Of a DNA stretch of 64,000 nt, positions 44,642 to 52,677 are shown in pieces (within the stretch, counting starts at the first letter, position 1; each line of letters starts with the position of its first letter). A program made the translations under genes and the position numbers. The stretch lies in assembly GCA_016840285.1 (NCBI GenBank), contig JAEOSR010000015.1, positions 57,433 through 121,432 of the forward strand, read 5' to 3'. Under the pieces are notes generated by a model that saw only the letters and a program-made list of their open reading frames with translations, searched no databases and was not told where the DNA came from. Source of the stretch: Candidatus Hodarchaeota archaeon. GTDB taxonomy: Archaea > Asgardarchaeota > Heimdallarchaeia > Hodarchaeales > Hodarchaeaceae.

Positions 44642-45847
44642 CTATTGATCAATAATTAAAGACTCTAAGTCACGTGGGTACTCCTCAGTAATATTTTCCA
44701 TCCCATCTTCAGTAATAACAATTGTATCAGAGTGACGAAATCCTCCGATTGAACGATCATATATTCCTGGTTCAACTGTATAAACCATGTTTGGTTTCAT
44801 TAAATCATTCATACCTACATCCAAGAAAGGCCGTTCATGTCCCTCAAGACCAATCGCATGACCAGTATGATGCTGTACCAAGGTCATCACTCCAGCTTCC
44901 TTAAACACCGATCTAGTGGCTTTATCCACCTTTGATAGTGGCACATCTGGACCCAGTGTATCAAAAGCTGCCTGTTGTGCTCTCATCATAATAGCGAAGT
45001 ATCCACGTTGTTTTTCATTAGGTTCTCCCATGAACATAGTCCGTTCTAATTCAGATTTATAACCCGCAACATTTCCACTCGCACCTGTAACGAGTGTATT
45101 TCCTTTCTCAAAAGTTGCATTACGAGTCATCGCATGAGGAATTGCTGAATATGGCCCAATCTGACCACGGTATCCAGCGCCACATGGCCTTGCTCCCCAA
45201 CCAATAGGAGAATACTCTGGACCAAGCGTTTCACGCATTTTTCGGGATGCATCATGACTCGCTCGAAATGAAACCTCAATCTCGTTTTCCCCTACAGCAG
45301 TATAGTCTTGAAGTAACTGATGAGCTAGGTTCCCCCAGCGGGCACATTCTCGAAGGCAAGCTATTTCATCTGCATCTTTTATGATCCTCATATCGATGAT
45401 TAGATCAGGATGAATGGCTACACTCATTTTTAGTGCTTCCTCAAATTTAGGCCCTTGATATCCCCACATTCCTCGTGCTCCACCTGCTTCTGCTCCAAAT
45501 TTGCTAGAAATCTTCAACTCTTTTTTGATGAAATTCTTAAAGTGGGTCATTGGATGAGTTACATCTGGGTACTCAAAATAACTGACGACTTTCGCTTCTG
45601 GCACTTCTTCAGACACATGTTGTTTCTCTAATTCTGGCACGAAAAAGTTCAAGCTAGAATCCTTGAACACAAGCATGAAGGGACGCTCGGTCGGAATCAT
45701 GACAAAGCCAGTAAGATAATAAATAGAAGTGGGACTAAGAACGATGAAATTCTCAAGTTTAAGCTTCTTAATTATTTTTAAGAACTCTGCCTGACGTTCT
45801 TCGAATCTATTTTGAGGAATTTTCACAATAACCATTTTAATAACCAT
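44642..45847 (-). CDS. M24 (creatinase/prolidase-fold) family protein with altered metal site
   Basis: A creatinase N-terminal domain (residues 10-155) is followed by a pita-bread domain with HHTGHAIGLEGHERPF (H330) and YTVEPGIYD (E359). In metal-dependent prolidases two aspartates and a second glutamate complete the site. Here the first aspartate region reads VTGASGNVAGYKSE with no Asp, the second Asp is E266, and the last Glu is replaced in RHSDT (S373). This pattern resembles creatinase and other metal-free members, so hydrolysis of a C-N bond without metals is likelier than peptidase action. The RHSDT tail and PRDLESLII ending are common in archaeal homologues. Confidence 0.85.
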   Translation of the reverse strand: MVIKMVIVKIPQNRFEERQAEFLKIIKKLKLENFIVLSPTSIYYLTGFVMIPTERPFMLVFKDSSLNFFVPELEKQHVSEEVPEAKVVSYFEYPDVTHPMTHFKNFIKKELKISSKFGAEAGGARGMWGYQGPKFEEALKMSVAIHPDLIIDMRIIKDADEIACLRECARWGNLAHQLLQDYTAVGENEIEVSFRASHDASRKMRETLGPEYSPIGWGARPCGAGYRGQIGPYSAIPHAMTRNATFEKGNTLVTGASGNVAGYKSELERTMFMGEPNEKQRGYFAIMMRAQQAAFDTLGPDVPLSKVDKATRSVFKEAGVMTLVQHHTGHAIGLEGHERPFLDVGMNDLMKPNMVYTVEPGIYDRSIGGFRHSDTIVITEDGMENITEEYPRDLESLIIDQ

Positions 45848-45859
45848 TTCTTTATTTAA

Positions 45860-46048
45860 TTCTCTATTAGATCATTTCTTGGATTTTTTGTACAGAAAGA
45901 TGTAATTAGGTGGTTGTTTAAATCAGTTATCATCAAGAAGTTCGGTCTTTATCTTAGTAAAAGGCCCTTTAATTTCTTTCTGAAAACAGCAAAAGGAGAC
46001 TCATCTCTTATAGGTAAATTACGAAAAGCATTTGCAGATAAAGTCTAG
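45860..46048 (+). pseudogene. Start-less 62-codon open frame
   Basis: Between a TAA at 45857 and a TAG at 46046 the plus strand reads a protein-like basic sequence (for example SLIGKLRKAFADKV at its end) with no ATG, GTG or TTG. It could be a C-terminal gene fragment. The region also serves as upstream sequence of the M24 gene on the minus strand. Evidence is weak. Confidence 0.18.
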
Positions 46049-46102
46049 AAAAAAGAAGAAAAGGAGTGATAGTTCGTTCCTTGCTACCTTTTTCTCGAGC
46101 AA

Positions 46103-47044
46103 TTAATTGAAGTAAAAATCTAAATGGCCAGGTTTTCCTTTATACGACTTCACAAGTTCGTCAGATTCAAGAAATTCACGCGCACGAATGACATCTGATA
46201 AAGAGTCCCCATGAATCTTCTCATTCTTAGGTACTTTACTCTCACAGATTAAGCTGACTTTATCTAAATAATTTTGTTCTTTTAACACAGAAAAGACTAG
46301 TTTCCAAGGCACTCCTGTCCCGTGATCTAGGAGAGTATGATGTCTTTCCCCTGCTTTCCCAACCTCCATTCCGGAGAAATGCATTGGGAGACGATTACTT
46401 GCATTGAGATCAAATGTCTGATCAAGGAGAGTGAGTCGGTTGAGAACACCGTCTTCTGTAGTTATATTCCCTCCTCGAGCGAAATCATGACTGATATCCC
46501 ATGTTATCAAGCAATTATCAATGGAACCTGCTATCTCTACTAGGGTAAAAAAGTCCGCAAACGAATTATACTTCCCTCCTACTTCTGGAGCCATCTTTGC
46601 ATTATATCCTTTATGCTGTCGCCAAGCCTCCCATTCTGTAAGAATCTTTTGGACATGAGCATTATTATGTTTTCGTTTGAAACTCCCAGCATGAAAAGTT
46701 ACATGATAAGCTCCAAACCAATCAGCAATTAAGAGAGATTTTGATAGATTTGATTTTGAATATTGCAATTTCTTTGGCTCCTCTGTGGTTGCAGAGATGC
46801 GGTAGGGGCCATGAACTGATAAATAGTATTCATCTGGTGTTAGAACCTCCAACAGTGCCTTTATTTGATTTTCAGAGGGATAAGGAACAGTACCAGGAAT
46901 CTTTGACTTCCCAAGAACGCAATTTAACATTCCAAATTCAATAGCATTTATCCCATTCTTCTTAAATCCCTGAATCTTTTTCGAGGCTTTCTCCTGAGAG
47001 AGAAATCTTGAAATTGAGATGGATAATCCTAGAGAAATTGTCAA
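46103..47044 (-). CDS. Endonuclease IV-like / xylose-isomerase-like TIM-barrel protein
   Basis: The 313 residues align by motif with endonuclease IV (AP endonuclease family 2). H78 lies in VHGPY, H118 in FHAGS, E154 in APEV, D183 and H186 in TWDISH, H222 in MHFSG, a His/Asp group in ERHHTLLDHG (235-241), and E268 in ICESK. These are equivalents of the trinuclear zinc ligands. This would make it an abasic-site endonuclease or a close relative; sequence divergence leaves a sugar isomerase role open. A small zinc-ribbon gene lies 25 bp upstream on the same strand. Confidence 0.8.
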   Translation of the reverse strand: MTISLGLSISISRFLSQEKASKKIQGFKKNGINAIEFGMLNCVLGKSKIPGTVPYPSENQIKALLEVLTPDEYYLSVHGPYRISATTEEPKKLQYSKSNLSKSLLIADWFGAYHVTFHAGSFKRKHNNAHVQKILTEWEAWRQHKGYNAKMAPEVGGKYNSFADFFTLVEIAGSIDNCLITWDISHDFARGGNITTEDGVLNRLTLLDQTFDLNASNRLPMHFSGMEVGKAGERHHTLLDHGTGVPWKLVFSVLKEQNYLDKVSLICESKVPKNEKIHGDSLSDVIRAREFLESDELVKSYKGKPGHLDFYFN

Positions 47045-47069
47045 TTTATAATAACACCCGAAATGAATT

Positions 47070-47195
47070 TCACTGTTTTTGCATTCTAATTAATCCGCAA
47101 TTAGGACATAGCCATTTAATTTTTTTATGAAAACTCCGTTTAGATGATTTCATTTTTATTGCCTTCCCTTGAGAGCGACAACGAGGACAGTACAT
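47070..47195 (-). CDS. 41-residue zinc-ribbon protein
   Basis: The reading frame MYCPRCRSQGKAIKM...WLCPNCGLIR ends at a TGA at 47070-47072. Two CxxC pairs (CPRC and CPNC) separated by a basic 28-residue segment form a rubredoxin-like zinc ribbon of the type found in transcription and RNA-binding proteins. The gene is too short to be listed by usual length cut-offs. It is followed after 25 bp by the endonuclease IV-like gene and is probably its operon partner. Confidence 0.55.
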   Translation of the reverse strand: MYCPRCRSQGKAIKMKSSKRSFHKKIKWLCPNCGLIRMQKQ

Positions 47196-47319
47196 GGGTT
47201 GATCCGTGCTTTGATTGTACTTTGATTGTTGTAAAAATCTCTTTAGTTGATATAAAAATTATTTTTCCTGATTGTAAAAGGATTTTTTCTGCATTTCATG
47301 ACTTACCGACATAATTATT

Positions 47320-47327
47320 TTTATATA
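47320..47327 (+). promoter_or_regulatory. TATA box of the ABC-2 exporter operon
   Basis: TTTATATA is a consensus archaeal TATA element, placed 47 bp before the ATG of the ATPase gene. This gives a predicted start of transcription about 20 bases before the coding region. A pair of short direct repeats, TTTGATTGTAC/TTTGATTGTTG, lies further upstream at 47210-47231. Confidence 0.5.
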
Positions 47328-47373
47328 CCGTTTTGATGATTGTTTTAACTGTCCTGACTGGAATGGAAACGGA

Positions 47374-48342
47374 ATGACAATAGCAATCGAAACTAAAGGC
47401 CTGACGAAAGTTTTTTCACCTAATATTATAGCAGTTAATCAACTTAATCTTTCTATAAATGAAGGAGAAATTTTTGCTTTCTTGGGGCCAAATGGAGCAG
47501 GAAAAACGACCACTGTTCGATTATTAACGACCTTATTAACACCCACAAGTGGAGAGGCGGCCGTTGCAGGAAGTTCTATTTTAAGAAATAAAATAGAATT
47601 ACGAAGAAATATTGGACTCCTTAGTGAGAGACCAAACCTTTATCTTAGACTGAGCGCAAGAAAAAATTTACTATTTTTCGCGAAAATGTATGGCCTTACC
47701 CATCAGGAAGCCTCACGTCGTATTGATGACATGTCAGCGGAGTTCGGGCTAAAGGATCGGATTAATTCTCCAGTAGGATCGTATAGTAAAGGAATGAAAC
47801 AAAAACTTGGAATTTTACGTGCAATGATTCATTCTCCTCCAGTTATGTTTTTAGATGAACCAACATCGGGTTTAGATCCGTTAGCTCAAGCTAGTGTTCG
47901 AGAAACAATCGAAAGGGCAGCAGAGGAACTTGATACTACGATATTTATGACAACTCACAACTTACCAGAAGCAGAGAGATTAGCCACCAAAATTGGGGTG
48001 ATAAACAAAGGAAAATTAATAGTAATAGGTAGTACATCCGAACTCCGAACCAAGGTCTCGAGGACCAACAAATTAGTGATCAAATGTGTCGAACCCGTCA
48101 GAAATTACAAAGCAATTTTCCAACAAATTGAGGGAGTTCTTTCATTTCATTATCTTCAGAAAGAGAACTCGTTCGAACTAGAACTGACAAGTTTTAGTGA
48201 TGTTACCCCACGTATTATACGATCCTTAGTAGAAAACGACATTTCAATTCTAGAGGTTCGACCAACGAAGAAATCCCTTGAAGAAATCTACAAACAAATA
48301 ATGGATAATTCCTATGGAGGTTGGTTTGAAGATGCAGCATAA
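47374..48342 (+). CDS. ABC-2 exporter ATPase, NatA-like
   Basis: This 322-residue ATPase has Walker A GPNGAGKTT, signature YSKGMKQKLGILRA, Walker B VMFLDEPTSGLDP and switch FMTTHNLPEAE. The C-terminal regulatory region is typical of NatA/CcmA drug or sodium exporters. Its 3' end overlaps the permease start by 11 bp and contains the permease's GGAGG ribosome-binding site. It is unrelated in sequence detail to the ATPase at 34.4 kb. Substrate is unknown. Confidence 0.9.
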   Translation: MTIAIETKGLTKVFSPNIIAVNQLNLSINEGEIFAFLGPNGAGKTTTVRLLTTLLTPTSGEAAVAGSSILRNKIELRRNIGLLSERPNLYLRLSARKNLLFFAKMYGLTHQEASRRIDDMSAEFGLKDRINSPVGSYSKGMKQKLGILRAMIHSPPVMFLDEPTSGLDPLAQASVRETIERAAEELDTTIFMTTHNLPEAERLATKIGVINKGKLIVIGSTSELRTKVSRTNKLVIKCVEPVRNYKAIFQQIEGVLSFHYLQKENSFELELTSFSDVTPRIIRSLVENDISILEVRPTKKSLEEIYKQIMDNSYGGWFEDAA

Positions 48343-49138
48343 TCTTATTTGGCAACTGATGAAAAAAGATTGGGAGGAAGCTTTTCGATCAAAACAGGTT
48401 TTAATGTCATCAATATTATTACCACTCTTCATAGCGATTGGAGTTCCTTTGATATTAATGTTTTCGATGTATTTGGCTCCCATGGATTCAACAAATGTTG
48501 GATTAGACATTTTTATGGACATTCTCCCTCCAGTGACTCCAGATTGGGATCAACTTTCTGAACAGACCAGGATGTTAGTAATTACAGCAGTTTTCGGTCA
48601 AATTTTCTTATTACTGGTACCAGTAATGATTGCTTCATTTGTAAGTGCTGACACTATCGTTGGGGAAAAAGAGAGGCAGACAATCGAAGGGTTACTGGCG
48701 TTACCCATATCTGATTCAGAAATCTTATTAGCAAAAATTGGTTCAAGTCTTCTTCCAATCTTAGTATTAACATGGATTATGAGTGGATTATATGCATTCT
48801 TGGTTGATTTAATTACATATCCCCACTTAGAGCGATTGCTACTCCCAGATCTTCGATTTATACTTGTTATGCTCATTTTTACTCCCCTTCTTGGGATTGG
48901 AACAATAACATTCATTGTGATGATCAGTTCGAGAGTTTCAAGTACCAGAGATGCTCAGCAACTGACAGGAATCTTTGTATTACCTGCAATTCTTCTTATC
49001 GCTGGACAACTCATAATTGTATTGATCAATATCTGGTTTCTATCAGTGGGGATCCTAATTCTTGGAGGATTTGATATCATTGCTTTTAAGGTAGCAACTG
49101 CACTTTTCAATCGAGAAAAATTGATGAGTCTCACTTGA
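48332..49138 (+). CDS. ABC-2 type permease, NatB-like
   Basis: This is a six-helix permease with the typical N-terminal amphipathic helix (LIWQLMKKDWEEAFRSKQVL), a short extracellular loop after helix 1, and the conserved E-loop GEKERQTIEGLLALPISDSE that contacts the ATPase. I choose ATG 48332, which has GGAGG eleven bases upstream inside the ATPase gene; ATG 48314 would place the same site within the coding region. Together with the ATPase it forms a two-gene exporter. Confidence 0.88.
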   Translation: MQHNLIWQLMKKDWEEAFRSKQVLMSSILLPLFIAIGVPLILMFSMYLAPMDSTNVGLDIFMDILPPVTPDWDQLSEQTRMLVITAVFGQIFLLLVPVMIASFVSADTIVGEKERQTIEGLLALPISDSEILLAKIGSSLLPILVLTWIMSGLYAFLVDLITYPHLERLLLPDLRFILVMLIFTPLLGIGTITFIVMISSRVSSTRDAQQLTGIFVLPAILLIAGQLIIVLINIWFLSVGILILGGFDIIAFKVATALFNREKLMSLT

Positions 49139-49393
49139 GGGATAAATAATCACTTGGGCTTTGTCTAAATCCCTATCCTCCTAAGAATCCTCACTTTCGT
49201 AGTAAGTACACACCTTAAACATTTATTATATTATTTAGATTATGTATCGAAAGTATTTGATATGACTGGTTATGAATGGAGGTTTTTTCCCTACCTAATG
49301 TAATCTTTAAATATTGATTAAGAGTACAAAGAGAATGGAATATTTAAGAAAGGCATCACTTACCACTCGAATTATGTAAAAACTCCTAAACTC

Positions 49394-50539
49394 TTGTTAT
49401 TAAATAGGTTTTTTAAGTTGTCGGAACCTAGCTATAGTTTCACAGATCGAATAAAGGCCTCCTTGCGAAAGAAGGTCGCAAAAGAGGTCGATTCCTTTCA
49501 ATCTTTTGATCAAGAATATAAAATATCTTCTCATCCCATCAAAAAGACATTTATTGCAATCGGTAAACTTAATAAGGTTCACAAGGGACGAATAGGAATA
49601 ACTGAAGTAGCAGAAGAAGTAGAACTACCTGAGAATGATGTTGAATTTATTATTCAAGAGTTTATTGAACAACGACTTATAGAGGGCTATATTGAAGAAA
49701 ATCAGACCCCTGATGACGTTAGTGATGACCTTCTAGTTCTCCAACAAGATCATTACTGGTGCCAGATCGACCAAATGGAACATGATATCTTCGAACTTCA
49801 TTTTCAATGTACTCGTTGTCTCCGATTTATCTGTAGTGACTGTTTTCGAAAAGGAAACAGTGATACTTGCCCCTATTGCAACGGACCTCTGACACCAGTT
49901 CCACGAATATTTAAGAAAGCAGATCTACAGACAACATATGACCCAAATAATGTCAAAACATCGGTAAAAGATTATTACCAGACACAAAAATATAATATTT
50001 CCCGTCAAGGAGTGAAGGCAGTTTCACGAAGAGTCATTGATGATTTAAAAGACCTAAACCTGAAAGAACGGTTATCGTATTCTACATTGAAGACTAAGAC
50101 CCGAACTTATTGGGATTATCGCAAACACGAAAAAGCCATCACTGAAAATGAAAAACTGGTGATTGATACAATTTCAGCTCTTTATGAAGTAGAAGATAAT
50201 AGTCAAATTCCTATCACGAGAATAGCTACAATAGCTAAGCTGAAGATGAATTTAACACATGAGATTATCAGTCGATTAATCAGTCATCAATCACTCCAAG
50301 GATTCATAGAAGCAGGTGGTACTTATGATACAATAGATGATGATGTTTTAATCCTTGGTTCCGATAAATATCATTGTGAAATCCACAACGAGGATCTACC
50401 TGTTTCCCAAGCCCACTATCAATGTACCAATTGTTTTAGGGCGACCTGCGAGACCTGTTATACCGAAATGAGGGATCAAGGGATGGCTAACTGTTTATTC
50501 TGTGGGGGGAATATGACTTTCTTCCCTGATAGTAAATAG
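49394..50539 (+). CDS. Duplicated PCI-like winged-helix plus cross-brace zinc protein
   Basis: The 381 residues consist of two copies of the same unit. Each has a winged helix (ITEVAEEVELPENDVEFIIQ with LIEGYIEE; ITRIATIAKLKMNLTHEIIS with LQGFIEAG) followed by a zinc module. Module 1 has C123, C139/C142, C147/C150 and C159/C162. Module 2 has C328/H331, C344/C347, C352/C355 and C367/C370. The cysteine spacing suggests two interleaved zinc sites as in B-box/RING-type fingers. No ATG is available and the start is TTG 49394. It may bind protein or nucleic acid; I do not know a named family. A third, partial copy lies at 63271. Confidence 0.7.
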   Translation: MLLNRFFKLSEPSYSFTDRIKASLRKKVAKEVDSFQSFDQEYKISSHPIKKTFIAIGKLNKVHKGRIGITEVAEEVELPENDVEFIIQEFIEQRLIEGYIEENQTPDDVSDDLLVLQQDHYWCQIDQMEHDIFELHFQCTRCLRFICSDCFRKGNSDTCPYCNGPLTPVPRIFKKADLQTTYDPNNVKTSVKDYYQTQKYNISRQGVKAVSRRVIDDLKDLNLKERLSYSTLKTKTRTYWDYRKHEKAITENEKLVIDTISALYEVEDNSQIPITRIATIAKLKMNLTHEIISRLISHQSLQGFIEAGGTYDTIDDDVLILGSDKYHCEIHNEDLPVSQAHYQCTNCFRATCETCYTEMRDQGMANCLFCGGNMTFFPDSK

Positions 50540-50649
50540 ATAGTTTTTTCGATACTGGACAGAGGTAAATTTTCAAATTAAATATAATAATTAGTCTGAA
50601 GACCTTTTATAATTAGCATATTCATCTATTAAAAATTGGAGAGTCTTTA

Positions 50650-52554
50650 TTGTCTTTGGGTGATGATTATAGTAAATATGAAGAACTAAAGCAGGTTTAT
50701 CCACAAAAATTTGGTTCTGAAAAAAGGATTTTTCAAAATATCCATCGAGGAGACCGAATTTTTGTCTCGACTGCCTGTGCTGAACCTCAATACCTGATTA
50801 AGGCTCTTGCCTCACACTTAGAATCACATCCTAAGGCTTTTTTCGATGCTGAAGTATTATCGTGGTGGAACTTAGGAGTTGCACCGTATGCTGACGCACG
50901 ATACCAGCAAAACTTTCGTTATAACTCCTTTTTTATAGCTGAGCCTACTAGAGAATCTATAAACGTTGGTTTATCCGATTACACCCCTATTTTCCTATCC
51001 AATGCTCCAAAGTTATTTTCTCACGGCTATGTACCCATTGATGTGGCTTTGATACAGTGTTCTCCTCCTGATGACCATGGTTATGTTAATCTTGGTGTTT
51101 CAGTAGATATTGTAAAGTCTGCAGTCGAAACTGCTTCATTAATTATCGCTCAACTTAATTCATATATGCCTCGAGTTCATGGTGATGGTTTCATTCATGT
51201 TGAGGATATTGATTATTTGATAATTCATGACGAACCAATTCTCGAATATAATCCAGCACCTACCAATGAGGAATTATATATTGAAATCGCATCCAAAATT
51301 GGTAATTATGTTGCACGTCTAATTCGAGATGGTGACACAATCCAAGTGGGTTACGGTTCAATACCTGATGCAGTCATGGCGAACCTGAGGGAAAAAGCTG
51401 ATCTGGGGGTTCACACGGAATTAGTATCGGATGGAGTTGTAGAACTAATGAAAAATAGCGTTATTAACAATTCCAGAAAGACGCTTAATCGTGGTAAAAC
51501 CATTGCTTCTTTTTGTATGGGAAATAAAGAAACATATGAGTATATACATGATAATCCTTCCATTGAACTTAGAAGGATAGACTATACTAATGATCCCCTT
51601 GTAATTTCTCGTCATGATAATATGACAGCAATCAATAGCGCCTTGCAGATTGACCTCACAGGACAAGCATCAGCTGAATCAATTGGAAGAACCTTTTATA
51701 GTGGGATTGGGGGACAAGCAGATTTTATGCGTGGTTCAATTTTAGCAAAAGGTGGTAAATCAATATTAACCTTACAATCTACCGCTGAGCATGGAACCGT
51801 TTCCAGAATTGTGCCATTCCTCTCAGAAGGGGCAGGGGTCACCCTTAATCGAGGAGATATCCATTATGTTGTAACAGAATATGGTATTGCCTATCTCCAT
51901 GGGAAAAATATTCGGGAACGCACTATGCAGCTCATTTCTATCGCTCATCCACGATTTAGGTCTGAACTCATCAAAAAAGCCAAAGAATACAAGCTCATAT
52001 ACAAAGACCAAGCATTTGTCCCTGGGAAAAAGGGTGAGTATCCAGAGCATCTAGAAACATGGAGAACGACGAAGAAAGGACTTGAAATTTTACTAAGGCC
52101 TGTCAAGATTAGTGATGAACCACTCCTTAAAGATTTCTTTTATGACTTAACTGATCAATCTTTGTATCGTCGGTTTATGTCCGTACGGAGAGATGTACCC
52201 CATACTCGTTTACAGGAGTTTTGTATAATAGACTTCTCAAAAGAAATGATTATGGTCGCAGTAATTCAAAAAGAGGCACGAGAGACCATTGTAGGCGTCT
52301 CTCAATATGGTATTGACACAACCTCTCATAGTGCTGAAGTTGCCTTTGTTGTGAGAGATAATTACCAAAATAAGGGAATCGGAAGGGAATTATTGCATTA
52401 TTTAACATTCTTAGCCAAGACGGTTGGTTTATTGGGCTTCACAGCAGAGGTTTTAGTAGAAAATCGAGGGATGCTTCATTTATTTGAGAATTTTTTCCCC
52501 GATTTGAATAAAAGAATTGTTGATGGCGTATATGAGTTGAGAATGCAATTTTAA
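50650..52554 (+). CDS. Acetyl-CoA hydrolase/4-hydroxybutyrate CoA-transferase fused to GNAT
   Basis: Residues 1-465 form a CoA-transferase of the Cat1/AbfT (acetyl-CoA hydrolase/transferase) family. They have GYGSIPDAVM, the probable catalytic glutamate E257 in HTELVSDG, GIGGQADFMRG and TEYGIAYLHGKNIRER. Residues 480-634 are a GNAT acetyltransferase domain (AFVVRDNYQNKGIGRELLHY, acetyl-CoA loop NKGIG). The same fusion is known in deltaproteobacteria and some archaea. The enzyme would swap CoA between acetyl-CoA and 4-hydroxybutyrate or another acid, and the GNAT part may acetylate a partner for control. The start is TTG with GGAG upstream. ADP-forming synthetase follows. Confidence 0.9.
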   Translation: MSLGDDYSKYEELKQVYPQKFGSEKRIFQNIHRGDRIFVSTACAEPQYLIKALASHLESHPKAFFDAEVLSWWNLGVAPYADARYQQNFRYNSFFIAEPTRESINVGLSDYTPIFLSNAPKLFSHGYVPIDVALIQCSPPDDHGYVNLGVSVDIVKSAVETASLIIAQLNSYMPRVHGDGFIHVEDIDYLIIHDEPILEYNPAPTNEELYIEIASKIGNYVARLIRDGDTIQVGYGSIPDAVMANLREKADLGVHTELVSDGVVELMKNSVINNSRKTLNRGKTIASFCMGNKETYEYIHDNPSIELRRIDYTNDPLVISRHDNMTAINSALQIDLTGQASAESIGRTFYSGIGGQADFMRGSILAKGGKSILTLQSTAEHGTVSRIVPFLSEGAGVTLNRGDIHYVVTEYGIAYLHGKNIRERTMQLISIAHPRFRSELIKKAKEYKLIYKDQAFVPGKKGEYPEHLETWRTTKKGLEILLRPVKISDEPLLKDFFYDLTDQSLYRRFMSVRRDVPHTRLQEFCIIDFSKEMIMVAVIQKEARETIVGVSQYGIDTTSHSAEVAFVVRDNYQNKGIGRELLHYLTFLAKTVGLLGFTAEVLVENRGMLHLFENFFPDLNKRIVDGVYELRMQF

Positions 52555-52677
52555 GAAATAACCAATTCATTAAAATAGTAATAAAGTCGTATATTCAAAC
52601 TACATTATGAGCCTTTGTCTGAAGCGATCAATTGTAATCAGCTTCAATGTGCTCCCATTAGGTAAATTTTCGCCACA

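Noticed and set aside
48598..48915. Minus-strand open frame of 105 codons
   Set aside because: It is the complement of the ABC-2 permease gene, including its E-loop; there is no independent support.
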